The notes under the pieces are model-generated. The model did no database searches, was not told the origin of the DNA, and saw nothing but the letters and a program-made list of their open reading frames with translations. DNA of 64,000 nucleotides from Saccharibacillus alkalitolerans (lineage in GTDB: Bacteria; Bacillota; Bacilli; Paenibacillales; Paenibacillaceae): the NCBI RefSeq assembly GCF_011090185.1, contig NZ_JAAFGS010000004.1:186001-250000 (forward strand), given 5' to 3'. How positions within the stretch are numbered: position 1 is the first letter of the stretch; each line of letters begins with the position of its first letter. This document shows positions 1-7,865 of the stretch, piece after piece. The position numbers and the translations under genes are program-made.

Positions 1-144
1 GCTGTCGTCGATCAGGCGGCAGAACGCATAAATGACATAAACCGCGTGACGCCTTCTTTCGGGTAAATCCCGGAAGGCGTGGTAAAACGAGGTCGAGCCG
101 CGCCGCATCGTATCCTCGCACTGCTGCACAATGTGTTCGTTCAT
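1..144 (-). CDS. crtM: Squalene/phytoene synthase, N-terminal fragment (carotenoid backbone)
   Basis: Only the first 48 codons are inside the window; the gene continues past base 1. The translation contains YVIYAFCRLIDD, the conserved first helix and Asp-rich region of head-to-head prenyl synthases (CrtM/CrtB), which condense two farnesyl or geranylgeranyl diphosphates into dehydrosqualene or phytoene. The ATG at 144 overlaps the stop of the upstream desaturase in an ATGA arrangement and has an AAGGAGTG ribosome site, so it is the third gene of a tightly coupled operon. Whether the product is C30 or C40 cannot be told from this fragment. The symbol is given by analogy with C30 Firmicute pathways. 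Confidence 0.8.
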   Translation of the reverse strand, partial: MNEHIVQQCEDTMRRGSTSFYHAFRDLPERRRHAVYVIYAFCRLIDDS

Positions 145-1616
145 GGATTCCACTCCTTCAAAAGCTGATTTACGGCCATTCTCGCCCCCTGCATCACGAT
201 CGGTACGCCGCCGCCCGGATGAACCGAAGCTCCGGCGGCATACAGCCCGTCTATGCTCTTGAAAGGCTTCGGCTGCGGCCGAAAAGGACCCGACTGGCCG
301 AGAATCGGCGCAATGCCGAAGCTTCCTCCGACGTAATTGCCGTCCCGGCGCGCGTCTTCCGGCGTGCGCAGCTTAATCCATTTGATGGATTCCCGCAGGC
401 CCGGATATCCTCTGCGTTCCGCCGCCTGAAGCACCTTTCGCGCCAGCCGCCGTCCTTCTTTGGACCAGGCGATGCGCGAAGCGTCCGGAGCGGGGATCAG
501 GAAGTACAATACGCTCTCCCCTTCCGGAGCCGCGTTCGGATCGAGCTCGACCGGATTGAATACGTAAAACGACGGATTGGCGGCAATCATCCCCCGCTCG
601 AAGATCGCCTGCAGGCCGTCCGTCAGGCTGTCAGGCAGGAAAAATTGATGCGCCGCCGTATCCGTCCAACGTTTCGAGGTGCCGACAAAAACAAGCACGC
701 AGCCCGACGACGGACGATAAGGTTTGCTTTGCGCCGATTCCGGCAGGCCTTCGAGCAGCGGCAGCAGCAGCGGAAAGTCGCCGTTGAACAGCACGGCGTC
801 GTATTCCTCCCGCCTGCCGTTCGCCACGAAACCCCGACAGCGCCCGTCTTCGACGACCATCCGATCCACCCGGGTGTTCAACCGGATGTCGACGCCGCGC
901 GAGCGCAGCTCTTCTTCCAGAATAACCGGCAGGCGGGCGTAACCGCCTTCGATCATCCAGATGCCGAATTCGTGCTCCGCATACGGCAGAATCGAGTAGA
1001 CGCCCGGAGTGCCCGCAGGCTGGCCGCCGATATAGAGCGACTGCAGCGAATAGGCGTCGATCAGATCCGGATGCTTGAAAAAACGGGCGGAAGCGGCTTT
1101 CACGCTGCGATGCGCCTGCAGCTTGCCCAGCAGACGAATCTGCCGCGGCGTGAAAAAGTCCCGGCGGCGCGGAAACGTCCGCTCCAGCACCGCCTTTTGC
1201 GCGCCGGGATACAGATCGCGCATATGGTTCATATACCGCATATACCCTTCCCCTTCGCCGGGAAACAATCTGTCGATTTCTTTGGACTGATGTTCGGGCC
1301 GACGACGCTTCGTCATGACCCGTCCGTCCGAATAATGAATGCGGTACAGCGGGTCGGATTCGATCAACTTGATCCGTCCCCGTTCGATTCCGCCTTCCTC
1401 CAAAATCGACAGCAGCATCTCCGGCAGCAGCACGATCGTCGGCCCCTGGTCGATGCGGCGGGCATCTTCTTCGTCGCGCTCGAAAGCGATCCGTCCGCCC
1501 AACCGGTCTCGCGCTTCCAGCAGCGTCACGTCCGCCCCTCGGCGGCTCAGCAGCAGCGCCGCCGTCAGCCCGCCGATACCGCCGCCCACGACGGCGACTC
1601 TTGGCGCGCGGCTCAC
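141..1616 (-). CDS. CrtN/CrtI-family carotenoid desaturase or oxidase
   Basis: A 491-residue FAD enzyme of the phytoene/diapophytoene desaturase family. The dinucleotide-binding motif VVGGGIGGLTAALLL is at the N-terminus and the family C-terminal block AAGASVHPGGGVPIV is present. The central stretch around LQSLYIGGQPAG resembles Staphylococcus CrtN more than the neighbouring paralogue does. I chose the GTG at 1616, whose GTGA overlaps the stop of the upstream gene; the open frame extends 50 codons further, but that extension is Arg-rich and lies inside the other desaturase. The likely role is stepwise desaturation of the carotene made by the adjacent synthase, but a CrtP/CrtNb-like terminal oxidase role is equally possible from sequence alone. 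Confidence 0.85.
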   Translation of the reverse strand: MSRAPRVAVVGGGIGGLTAALLLSRRGADVTLLEARDRLGGRIAFERDEEDARRIDQGPTIVLLPEMLLSILEEGGIERGRIKLIESDPLYRIHYSDGRVMTKRRRPEHQSKEIDRLFPGEGEGYMRYMNHMRDLYPGAQKAVLERTFPRRRDFFTPRQIRLLGKLQAHRSVKAASARFFKHPDLIDAYSLQSLYIGGQPAGTPGVYSILPYAEHEFGIWMIEGGYARLPVILEEELRSRGVDIRLNTRVDRMVVEDGRCRGFVANGRREEYDAVLFNGDFPLLLPLLEGLPESAQSKPYRPSSGCVLVFVGTSKRWTDTAAHQFFLPDSLTDGLQAIFERGMIAANPSFYVFNPVELDPNAAPEGESVLYFLIPAPDASRIAWSKEGRRLARKVLQAAERRGYPGLRESIKWIKLRTPEDARRDGNYVGGSFGIAPILGQSGPFRPQPKPFKSIDGLYAAGASVHPGGGVPIVMQGARMAVNQLLKEWNP

Positions 1617-3166
1617 TCCGCTCCCCCCGCGGCGCCCAGCGCCTGCGCCGACGCGCGCGGCTGCACGCGGCCGTCCGCTTTTTCGATCAAATCGACGCTG
1701 ATCCGCGCCGACTCGAAAATGGTCGGCAGGCCGCTGCCCGGGTGGGTGCCTCCGCCGACGAGCCATACCCGCTCGACTTCCTCGAAGCGGTTATGCGGGC
1801 GCAAAGCCAGCATCTGGCCGAGATTATGCGACAGATTGAAAGTCGCTCCTTGATAGACGTCCAGCGAGTCCTGCCAGTCGAGCGGCGTGTAGAACGCTTC
1901 CTCCTCGATACGGCTTCGCAGCCCCTTCAGCTGTTCGATCGACTCCAGCCGCTCCAGCATCCGGCCCTTCAGTTCTTCCCGCCGCCCGCTCCAATCCGTG
2001 TCGCCTTTCAGGTTGGGAACCGGCATCAGCACATACAGCGAAGATTTCCCGGCCGGCGCAAGCGTCGGATCAAGCTTCGACGGATTGTGAACGTAGATGG
2101 AGGGATCTTCGGACAGCGTCAAGGTTTCGGTAATTTCCTTGACGTTTTTCGCGTAATCGTCGGCGAAATGAATCGAATGATGGGGCAGATCGACTTCGCC
2201 GTCGATCCCTAAGTACAGCATGGCGGTCGAACAGGAATATTTTTTCGCCTCCAGCTTCTTCGGGGTATACTTCTTTAGAACGTCCGGTTCGAACATTTGG
2301 TTCATCGCCGAAGCGAAATCCGCTCCGAGTACGATATGATCGGCCGCGCGCGTCTCTCCGTCTTTAAGGCGAACGCCCGTCGCGCGTCCCCGTTCCGTCA
2401 AAATTTTGTCGACCGGGCGGCCCATATGGAAGCGGACGCCGTGTTCTTTTGCGACTTCGACCATGGCGTCCCACAGCGCCGCCACTCCGCCTTTCGGATG
2501 CAGCAGGCCGTAACGGTGTTCCATAAATGACAAAATGGTGAACGTTCCCGGACAATTCCAGGCGGACATGCCCAAATACTTCGATTGGAACGTGAATGCG
2601 TATTTCAAACGCTCGTCCTTGAAATAGCGCGACAGCTGACCGTAAACCGTATCGGTGACTTTCAGGTAAGGCAGCGCTTTGACCGCATCCGCCTTCAGAT
2701 AATCGCCGAAGCCTCCGAACGGCCGCCGCAGCAGCGGTTCGACATGTTCGTATTTGACTGACTCATCGGTCATAAAGCGGTAAAATCCGGCCTCTTCTCC
2801 GGGAAAAAGCGCCTTGATGCGTTTGGCCGTCTCCTCGTTGTCGCTCGACGGCATCAGCACGGTTCGGCCCCGATCGAAATACAGTCCGTACAGCGGGTCG
2901 AGTTTGTGAAGTTCCACGTAATCGTGCACCGAACGCCCCGCCTGCTCGAACAACTCTTCCAGCAGCTGCGGCATCATGACGAAAGTCGCTCCCCGATCGA
3001 AGGTGTACTCGCCCAGCTTGAGCCTGCCCGAACGTCCGCCGGGAACGGGCTGCTTTTCGTACACGTCGACCTCGTATCCTTTGGCGCCCAGCAGCATCGC
3101 CGCCGCCAATCCTCCCGGACCCGCGCCTACAATGACCGCTGTCTTGCTCTTTTCTTTTCTGCCCAT
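1613..3166 (-). CDS. CrtN/CrtI-family carotenoid desaturase or oxidase (paralogue)
   Basis: A 517-residue flavoprotein with VIVGAGPGGLAAAMLL near the N-terminus and the C-terminal signature GGGTHPGSGLPTIFESA, both typical of phytoene desaturase-like enzymes. It is first in the operon with the second desaturase (4-base GTGA overlap) and the synthase. ATG 3166 is chosen because AAAGGTGA sits 5 bases upstream; GTG 3175 is in frame but overlaps that ribosome site. Two paralogous desaturase-type enzymes with one synthase is the usual make-up of Firmicute C30 carotenoid loci, where one acts as desaturase and the other as end-group oxidase; which is which is not decided here. No convincing promoter was seen in 3167-3403. 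Confidence 0.85.
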   Translation of the reverse strand: MGRKEKSKTAVIVGAGPGGLAAAMLLGAKGYEVDVYEKQPVPGGRSGRLKLGEYTFDRGATFVMMPQLLEELFEQAGRSVHDYVELHKLDPLYGLYFDRGRTVLMPSSDNEETAKRIKALFPGEEAGFYRFMTDESVKYEHVEPLLRRPFGGFGDYLKADAVKALPYLKVTDTVYGQLSRYFKDERLKYAFTFQSKYLGMSAWNCPGTFTILSFMEHRYGLLHPKGGVAALWDAMVEVAKEHGVRFHMGRPVDKILTERGRATGVRLKDGETRAADHIVLGADFASAMNQMFEPDVLKKYTPKKLEAKKYSCSTAMLYLGIDGEVDLPHHSIHFADDYAKNVKEITETLTLSEDPSIYVHNPSKLDPTLAPAGKSSLYVLMPVPNLKGDTDWSGRREELKGRMLERLESIEQLKGLRSRIEEEAFYTPLDWQDSLDVYQGATFNLSHNLGQMLALRPHNRFEEVERVWLVGGGTHPGSGLPTIFESARISVDLIEKADGRVQPRASAQALGAAGGAE

Positions 3167-3403
3167 GCCATTCACCTTTCCTGATTAGACTTCCCACATG
3201 ATTTTTTATTACCCAATAACCGGCCTGACGGCTCGGTTTGCGCATGATGTGTTTTGTAAAATCGGTTTGAGCACGGCTTATTTACGCCAAATTTTTAAAT
3301 TTTAACTTTCCAACCTTAAGATTCTCCTTTAGCCTACCACAGCAACCCTTTTCCCACAAACGCCGCTCGGACCAAATTTGGATATTTTCGCCTTTCCGCG
3401 CCG

Positions 3404-3433
3404 AAAAAGAAGAGCCGATCCGGCTCTTCTTTT
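3404..3433 (-). terminator. Rho-independent terminator of cls
   Basis: A 9-bp perfect stem GAAGAGCCG/CGGCTCTTC (3409-3417 and 3421-3429) with a 3-base loop. It is followed on the minus strand by a T run (the A run at 3404-3408), 30 bases beyond the cls stop. The T run on the plus side makes it potentially bidirectional. Confidence 0.85.
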
Positions 3434-3458
3434 CATCCTTTTTTCGGTTGGCCCGATC

Positions 3459-4973
3459 CTACAGCAGAGGCGACAGCAGACGTGCCGCCGATTCCATGAA
3501 TCGCACGGCCATCCGCTTGTTCCCTCCGAACGTCGCGGGATCGATCATTGTCGTATTCAGCAGATCCCGTTCGAAGTCGGCCGTGATGCGCGCCACGCTG
3601 GCATTGTTCATCAGCAGGGCGTTGACCTCGAAGTTCAGGTGGAAGCTGCGCATGTCCATGTTCGCCGTTCCGATGCTCGCCGTCTCCCCGTCCACGATCA
3701 GCAGCTTGGAATGCAGAAACCCTTTTTCATACTCGTAAATCTTTACCCCGGCATCCAGCAGAATCGGGAAGTACGAATGCGAAGCCCAGAACGGCAGGCG
3801 TTTGTCGGGCTTGGCGGGGAAGAGCAGGCGCACGTCCAGTCCCGATAGGGCGGCGGTGCGCAGCGCGGTCAGAATATCTTCATCGGGGATGAAATAAGGC
3901 GTCGCGATCCAGACGGAACGCTTGGCCGTCGTGATCATCGTGAAAAAGATATGCTTAAGCGCCCGGCGGTCGTTGTCCGGCCCGCTCGCGATGATCTGTA
4001 CCGCTCCGTGCTCGGGGTCCGCCCTGCCTTTGGAATGGAAGTAACCGGGGCCCGTAGGCTGCTCGCCGGTCATATGCCGCCAGTCCCGCAGGAAGATGCG
4101 CTGCAGCGAACTGACGGCTTCCCCTTCGATCCGCATATGCGTGTCGCGCCAGAATCCGTAGGTTTTGCTGCGGCTGAGATATTCGTCCCCCACATTCAAG
4201 CCGCCGATAAAGCCGATGCTTTTGTCGATGACGACGATCTTGCGGTGGTTGCGGTAATTGACGCGGCTCGTGGCGAGCAGGAATTTCGTGGAACCGAACA
4301 GCGCGACTTTGATGCCCGCTTCGCGCATTTCGTCGAGGAACCGCCGCGGAAGCTGCAGGCTGCCGACGGCGTCGACCATGAATCGCACCTCGACCCCGGC
4401 TTTGGCCTTTTCGATCAGCAGCCGCTGGATCTGCGTGCCGATATCGTCCGCCCGGTAAATGTAATATTCCATATGAATATGATGGATCGCGCCGCGCAGG
4501 GCCGTCAGCAGCTCGGAAAAGGTGCTGCCCCCGTTGGTCAGCACGGCGGTCGGGCTCGAATAAGAGACCGGCATCAAGGACAGGCGGCGGGACAGGCGCA
4601 GAATCCGCTGCTGTTCCTCGGTGAAGTTCGCCGTGCTCTCCGCGCCGGCCAGAGTATCCCTTTCGCTCCACTGATATATGCGTCGGTCCCACTCGGCTTT
4701 TTTGTCGTACTTGCGGCGGCGAAAATAGTTTTGCCCGAACAAGAAGTAAAAAATCAGCCCCACCACCGGCAGCAGCCCCAGAACCAGAATCCAGGACAGC
4801 GTGCTTGACGGATTCCGGTTGTCCAGAAAGATCACGAAAGCGATCGACACGACGGTCAGCGTGGAAAAAATGCTCATGACGGCAGCGGCGGTCGCTCCGA
4901 ACAAATCGGCGCCGAAATAATAAAAGACGAACAGCAGCACGGCAAGCAGGAATACGATCAACCCGCGTCTCAC
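3459..4973 (-). CDS. cls: Cardiolipin synthase
   Basis: A 504-residue membrane phospholipase-D-type enzyme that joins two phosphatidylglycerols into cardiolipin. Two hydrophobic segments lie at about residues 5-50 and 58-80, followed by two HKD motifs: NHRKIVVID (H243, K245, D250) and HSKLLIVD (H421, K423, D428). The second is followed by the family block GTANMDMRSFHLNFEV. The length is usual for Bacillus ClsA-type enzymes. GTG 4973 is preferred because GGAGGGG stands 7 bases upstream. It is monocistronic, with its own terminator, and lies divergent to the TetR/SMR operon. Confidence 0.95.
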   Translation of the reverse strand: MRRGLIVFLLAVLLFVFYYFGADLFGATAAAVMSIFSTLTVVSIAFVIFLDNRNPSSTLSWILVLGLLPVVGLIFYFLFGQNYFRRRKYDKKAEWDRRIYQWSERDTLAGAESTANFTEEQQRILRLSRRLSLMPVSYSSPTAVLTNGGSTFSELLTALRGAIHHIHMEYYIYRADDIGTQIQRLLIEKAKAGVEVRFMVDAVGSLQLPRRFLDEMREAGIKVALFGSTKFLLATSRVNYRNHRKIVVIDKSIGFIGGLNVGDEYLSRSKTYGFWRDTHMRIEGEAVSSLQRIFLRDWRHMTGEQPTGPGYFHSKGRADPEHGAVQIIASGPDNDRRALKHIFFTMITTAKRSVWIATPYFIPDEDILTALRTAALSGLDVRLLFPAKPDKRLPFWASHSYFPILLDAGVKIYEYEKGFLHSKLLIVDGETASIGTANMDMRSFHLNFEVNALLMNNASVARITADFERDLLNTTMIDPATFGGNKRMAVRFMESAARLLSPLL

Positions 4974-5134
4974 TTGGCATCCCCCTCCTGAAGCACGTTT
5001 CCGGCCGGTCCGCCGCGCGGCGCCGCAGAGACCCGGTACCGGAACCCTTTTCTTTGTTACGGTAATTACGGCCCGCCTGTCCGATCGGTTTCAATCCGCG
5101 CAGGCTGTCTCGTTCCCCGTCTTTACCCGTCCGA

Positions 5135-5163
5135 TTGACTTTCCGAATCCTTCGTGTTAATTT
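5135..5163 (+). promoter_or_regulatory. SigA promoter of the tetR-ykkCD operon
   Basis: TTGACT (5135-5140), 17-base spacer, TAATTT (5158-5163). It lies just upstream of the palindromic operator and 48 bases from the tetR start. The -10 is imperfect. Confidence 0.6.
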
Positions 5164-5167
5164 TAAC

Positions 5168-5181
5168 CTAACGACCGTTAG
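5168..5181. promoter_or_regulatory. TetR-type operator
   Basis: Perfect inverted repeat CTAACG-AC-CGTTAG placed at the expected transcription start of the promoter at 5135-5163 and upstream of a tetR gene. Size and symmetry fit a TetR-family dimer site. That the adjacent regulator binds it and autoregulates the efflux operon is inference. Confidence 0.7.
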
Positions 5182-5210
5182 TTTGTTTTTGATTAAAAGG
5201 AGGAACCGGC

Positions 5211-5795
5211 ATGACCCGCAAGCCTGTCATTGAAGATGTCGCGCTCGGATTATTCGCCAGCGAAGGCTTCGAGGGCGCTTCCCTCGGCCGGATCGCCGAC
5301 GCCGTCGGCATTCGCAAACCTTCGATTTATGCCCATTTCCGCAGCAAAGAGGACCTGTTCCTCTCCGTATTCCGACGGACGCTGCGCCGCAAGAAGCGGC
5401 AGATCTTCCAATTTGCGCAGGACGGCGCCGGCCTTCCGTTCGAAGAGATGCTGTTCGGGCTGACGGAACGCCTGATGGACGACTACGAATCCGACGCGGA
5501 AACCCGATTTTTGCTGCGCATGTGCTATTTCCCGCCTACCTCGCTGCATGACAAAGTAATGGGAATGGTGAATCCGTTTTTCCGGCAGGCGGAACGGGAA
5601 CTGACCCGGATGCTGGGACAGCCGGAAAATGCCGGCCGTCTGCATCCGGGCGGCGCGCAGGAAGCGGCGATCGCCTACGTGACGGTCGTCGACGGCGTGC
5701 TCGCCGAAGCGATCTACGGCAGCCGCCGGACCGCCGCACGGCGCCTGTCGGCCGTGTGGCCGGTATACTGCCGGGGCGTGCTTGCTAAACATTGA
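5211..5795 (+). CDS. TetR/AcrR-family transcriptional regulator
   Basis: A 194-residue protein with an N-terminal TetR helix-turn-helix (about residues 8-52: GASLGRIADAVGIRKPSIYA then HFRSKEDLF) and a variable ligand-binding C-terminal half. The ATG follows AAAAGGAGGA at good spacing. It is first in an operon with the two small multidrug resistance genes (33 bases to ykkC), so it probably represses them until a cationic ligand binds. The palindrome CTAACG-AC-CGTTAG just upstream is its likely operator. The ligand is unknown. Confidence 0.9.
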   Translation: MTRKPVIEDVALGLFASEGFEGASLGRIADAVGIRKPSIYAHFRSKEDLFLSVFRRTLRRKKRQIFQFAQDGAGLPFEEMLFGLTERLMDDYESDAETRFLLRMCYFPPTSLHDKVMGMVNPFFRQAERELTRMLGQPENAGRLHPGGAQEAAIAYVTVVDGVLAEAIYGSRRTAARRLSAVWPVYCRGVLAKH

Positions 5796-5827
5796 ACTTC
5801 GGAGCAAATTCAAGGAGAGTGAATAGA

Positions 5828-6202
5828 ATGAGCCGTGCAAATCGCGGATGGATGTACGTTTTTATCGGCGGACTGTTCGAGGTGGCCTGGGTATCCGGGC
5901 TGAAGCACTCCTCGAACCTGCTGGAGTGGCTGCTGACGCTGCTCGGAATCGCCGCCAGCTTTTGGTTGATGATCAACGCTTCGAAGGTGCTGCCGATCGG
6001 CAGCGTGTACGCCGTTTTCACCGGTTTGGGCACTGCGGGAACGGTCGTGGCCGAAACGCTGCTGTTCGGCGAACCGTTCAGCTTGGCCAAGACGCTGCTG
6101 ATTCTGCTGCTCCTTTCGGGCGTCGTCGGACTGAAGCTGGTGACCGACTCCCCGAAGGAAGAAGCGGATTCGATCGCGTCCGCCAAAAAGGAGGCGATCT
6201 GA
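5828..6202 (+). CDS. ykkC: Small multidrug resistance efflux subunit, YkkC-like
   Basis: A 124-residue, four-helix SMR protein. The essential membrane Glu of helix 1 is in GGLFEVAW, and VYAVFTGLGTAGTVVAE matches the B. subtilis YkkC core closely. ATG 5828 is used (AAGGAG upstream); the TTG at 5792 lacks a site and would add 12 residues. It is followed after one base by the YkkD partner, matching the paired heteromeric arrangement of B. subtilis. The acidic/lysine tail (about 15 residues) is longer than the core fold. Likely substrates are cationic drugs or guanidinium-type compounds. Unlike many ykkC loci, the leader shows no recognisable guanidine riboswitch; control appears to be by TetR. 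Confidence 0.9.
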   Translation: MSRANRGWMYVFIGGLFEVAWVSGLKHSSNLLEWLLTLLGIAASFWLMINASKVLPIGSVYAVFTGLGTAGTVVAETLLFGEPFSLAKTLLILLLLSGVVGLKLVTDSPKEEADSIASAKKEAI

Positions 6203-6203
6203 C

Positions 6204-6518
6204 ATGGCATGGCTGGCTATCGTTTTGGCGGGATGCTGCGAAGTGTTCGGCGTTATCGGATTGAAGCAGGTCTCGATGCGCAAAGGGCTGCCCGCTTACG
6301 CGCTGCTGATCGCCGCGTTCACCGGAAGTTTTTCGCTGCTCACGTACGCGATGCAGCATATCGCGATGGGGACCGCTTATGCCGTCTGGACCGGCATCGG
6401 TACCGTGGGCGGAGCGCTTGTCGGCATGTTCCTGTACGGCGAACCGAAGGAAGCCCGGCGTCTGCTCTTCATCGCCATGATCCTGTCGGCGGCCGTCGGA
6501 CTGAAGCTGATTTCTTGA
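6204..6518 (+). CDS. ykkD: Small multidrug resistance efflux subunit, YkkD-like
   Basis: A 104-residue SMR protein with the membrane Glu in AGCCEVFGVIG and the conserved block MGTAYAVWTGIGTVGGA. It closely resembles B. subtilis YkkD (also about 105 residues). The ATG lies one base after the ykkC stop, with AAAAAGGAGG inside the end of ykkC, so translation is coupled. The two subunits probably insert with opposite topology and act as a proton-driven antiporter. The operon ends at the long palindrome 6578-6629, which can act as a terminator. Confidence 0.9.
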   Translation: MAWLAIVLAGCCEVFGVIGLKQVSMRKGLPAYALLIAAFTGSFSLLTYAMQHIAMGTAYAVWTGIGTVGGALVGMFLYGEPKEARRLLFIAMILSAAVGLKLIS

Positions 6519-6577
6519 TGGTGCCGGCGGCCCGAGCGGAAACGCTCCGGCTTTTCGCTCCCTGTTCTTCCCCGACG

Positions 6578-6629
6578 AAACGGCCATCTCAACTTTGCCG
6601 GCATGCCGGCAAAGTTGAGATGGCCGTTT
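6578..6629. repeat. 52-bp perfect palindrome, terminator and possible operator
   Basis: The arms 6578-6603 and 6604-6629 are exact reverse complements with no spacer and contain CGGCCATCTCAACTTTGCCG. T residues follow on the plus side, so it can terminate the ykkCD operon. The right arm also contains TTGAGA (6615-6620), which together with TATACT 17 bases downstream forms the promoter of the next tetR gene. A 26-bp stem with no loop is unusually long for a simple terminator. Confidence 0.85.
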
Positions 6630-6643
6630 TTTTCGTTTATACT
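6615..6643 (+). promoter_or_regulatory. SigA promoter of the second tetR gene, partly inside the palindrome
   Basis: TTGAGA (6615-6620), 17-base spacer, TATACT (6638-6643), about 60 bases before the TTG start at 6703. The -35 box is within the right arm of the 52-bp palindrome, so a protein or cruciform on the palindrome would block it. Confidence 0.6.
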
Positions 6644-6702
6644 ATTCCCGACCCTCGAGTCGATTACAGAACCAACAAGTCAAAAAAGGAGGCGCATAGC
6701 GT

Positions 6703-7650
6703 TTGTCCGATAAATCCGCAGAACGCAAACATACCATTTTCGCCGTGGCCCTTTCGCTGTTCTCCGAGCGGGGCATCAAGGCGACGTCCATGCAGGACAT
6801 TGCGGAACGCTGCGGTTTTTCCAAAGGCACGCTGTACCAGCATTTTCGTTCCAAGGAAGAACTGATCCGCTACATTCACGAGTATGCGATCGGCATGCTG
6901 CAGGAGAAGCTCGAATCGGCGGCCGCGGACGATCGATCCGCCCGGGAGACGCTCCTTGCCCAAATCGAGGTCCTGCTGCATTCGCTGATCGAGTTCAAGT
7001 CTTTTATGATGATGCAGCTCCGCGAGCGGGAGTTCAGCGGCATCGAAGACGGGCTTCATCCTCGCCGGGAAGCGGAAGGGTGCGGCCGTGCTCCGCATCA
7101 TCCGGTGCTGACGACCGCTTTTGTCCAGATCCGGCGCAGCCTCATCGGCATCTACGGAGCGGAGATCGATCCCTATTCCGGCGACTTGTCCATCTTGATC
7201 AGCGGCCTGAGCTTTTCCTACCTTCAGCTTACCGACGACTGGGGCATGCCCGAGCTTCCGCTGGCCGAAGCGCTCCGCCATCTGGAGCTTGCGCTGGATG
7301 CGGCCGCGGAGCGCATGCTGCAGCTCAAGCCGAAACCGCTGGTCCCCCCGACGCTGTGGGCCGACTGGGTGCGGGAGACTCCGGAGGAGTCGAGCGCGGC
7401 CAAGCGCCCGTTCATCCTGATCCGCCAAATGAAGGACACGATCGCCTGGAGCCCGATGCTGCGCAGCGAACGCGAAGAAGCGCTCGAGACGCTGGAAGTG
7501 CTCGAAGCGGAGCTGTCGGATGCTTCGCCGCGACGGGCCGTCGTCAAAGGCATGCTGGGCAATCTCAGGGAAGCCCGCGTTCTGCACGGCGCGCTGGAGC
7601 AGCTTGAACCGATCGTCCTGTACCGTTTGGACGAACTGGCTTCTTCATAG
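6703..7650 (+). CDS. TetR-family regulator upstream of the RND pump
   Basis: A 315-residue protein with a canonical TetR HTH in the first 50 residues (KATSMQDIAERCGFSKGTLY then QHFRSKEELIRYIH). The length is well above the usual 190-220, with an extra C-terminal region of about 100 residues that I do not recognise. The start is TTG 6703, with GGAGG 10 bases upstream and no in-frame ATG before the HTH. It directly precedes the SwrC-like pump (215-base gap) and probably controls it, as in many YerO/YerP-type pairs. Its own promoter overlaps the 52-bp palindrome. Confidence 0.88.
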   Translation: MSDKSAERKHTIFAVALSLFSERGIKATSMQDIAERCGFSKGTLYQHFRSKEELIRYIHEYAIGMLQEKLESAAADDRSARETLLAQIEVLLHSLIEFKSFMMMQLREREFSGIEDGLHPRREAEGCGRAPHHPVLTTAFVQIRRSLIGIYGAEIDPYSGDLSILISGLSFSYLQLTDDWGMPELPLAEALRHLELALDAAAERMLQLKPKPLVPPTLWADWVRETPEESSAAKRPFILIRQMKDTIAWSPMLRSEREEALETLEVLEAELSDASPRRAVVKGMLGNLREARVLHGALEQLEPIVLYRLDELASS

Positions 7651-7651
7651 C

Positions 7652-7761
7652 GCGGGTACATTGACCAAGATAAAAGTAAATGACGCCCTCTGAATCGCAC
7701 CTAAAGCGTATGCGTTTCAGACGAACGCAAACCTCAGATTAGGTTTGGTCGACGTACCCGC
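7652..7761 (+). other. Structured spacer, candidate cis-regulatory RNA
   Basis: Bases 7652-7668 can pair with 7745-7761 over 17 positions, with one A/C mismatch (7660/7753) and one G/U pair, closing a 76-base internal region. Inside, TGCGTT/AACGCA forms a small hairpin. AAACCT (7729-7734) with AGGTTT (7741-7746) forms another that competes with the inner end of the long stem. The element fills the start of the tetR-swrC gap. It matches no riboswitch that I recognise, and function is not shown. Confidence 0.45.
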
Positions 7762-7865
7762 TTATCGCCTCCGCCGTTTTCGGTCGTCGAATCCGGACGG
7801 CGGATCGCCAAAACGAGACGCCCGACCACGGGCGCAGTCTATTAAGAGGAGTGGAGAATCACTTT

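Noticed and set aside
1617-1766. A 50-residue Arg-rich N-terminal extension of the second carotenoid desaturase
   Set aside because: It lies inside the upstream desaturase gene. GTG 1616 gives the normal dinucleotide-binding N-terminus and a GTGA overlap.
5097-5210. A ykkC-type guanidine riboswitch before the SMR genes
   Set aside because: The space between the promoter and tetR is too short and shows only the TetR-type palindrome.
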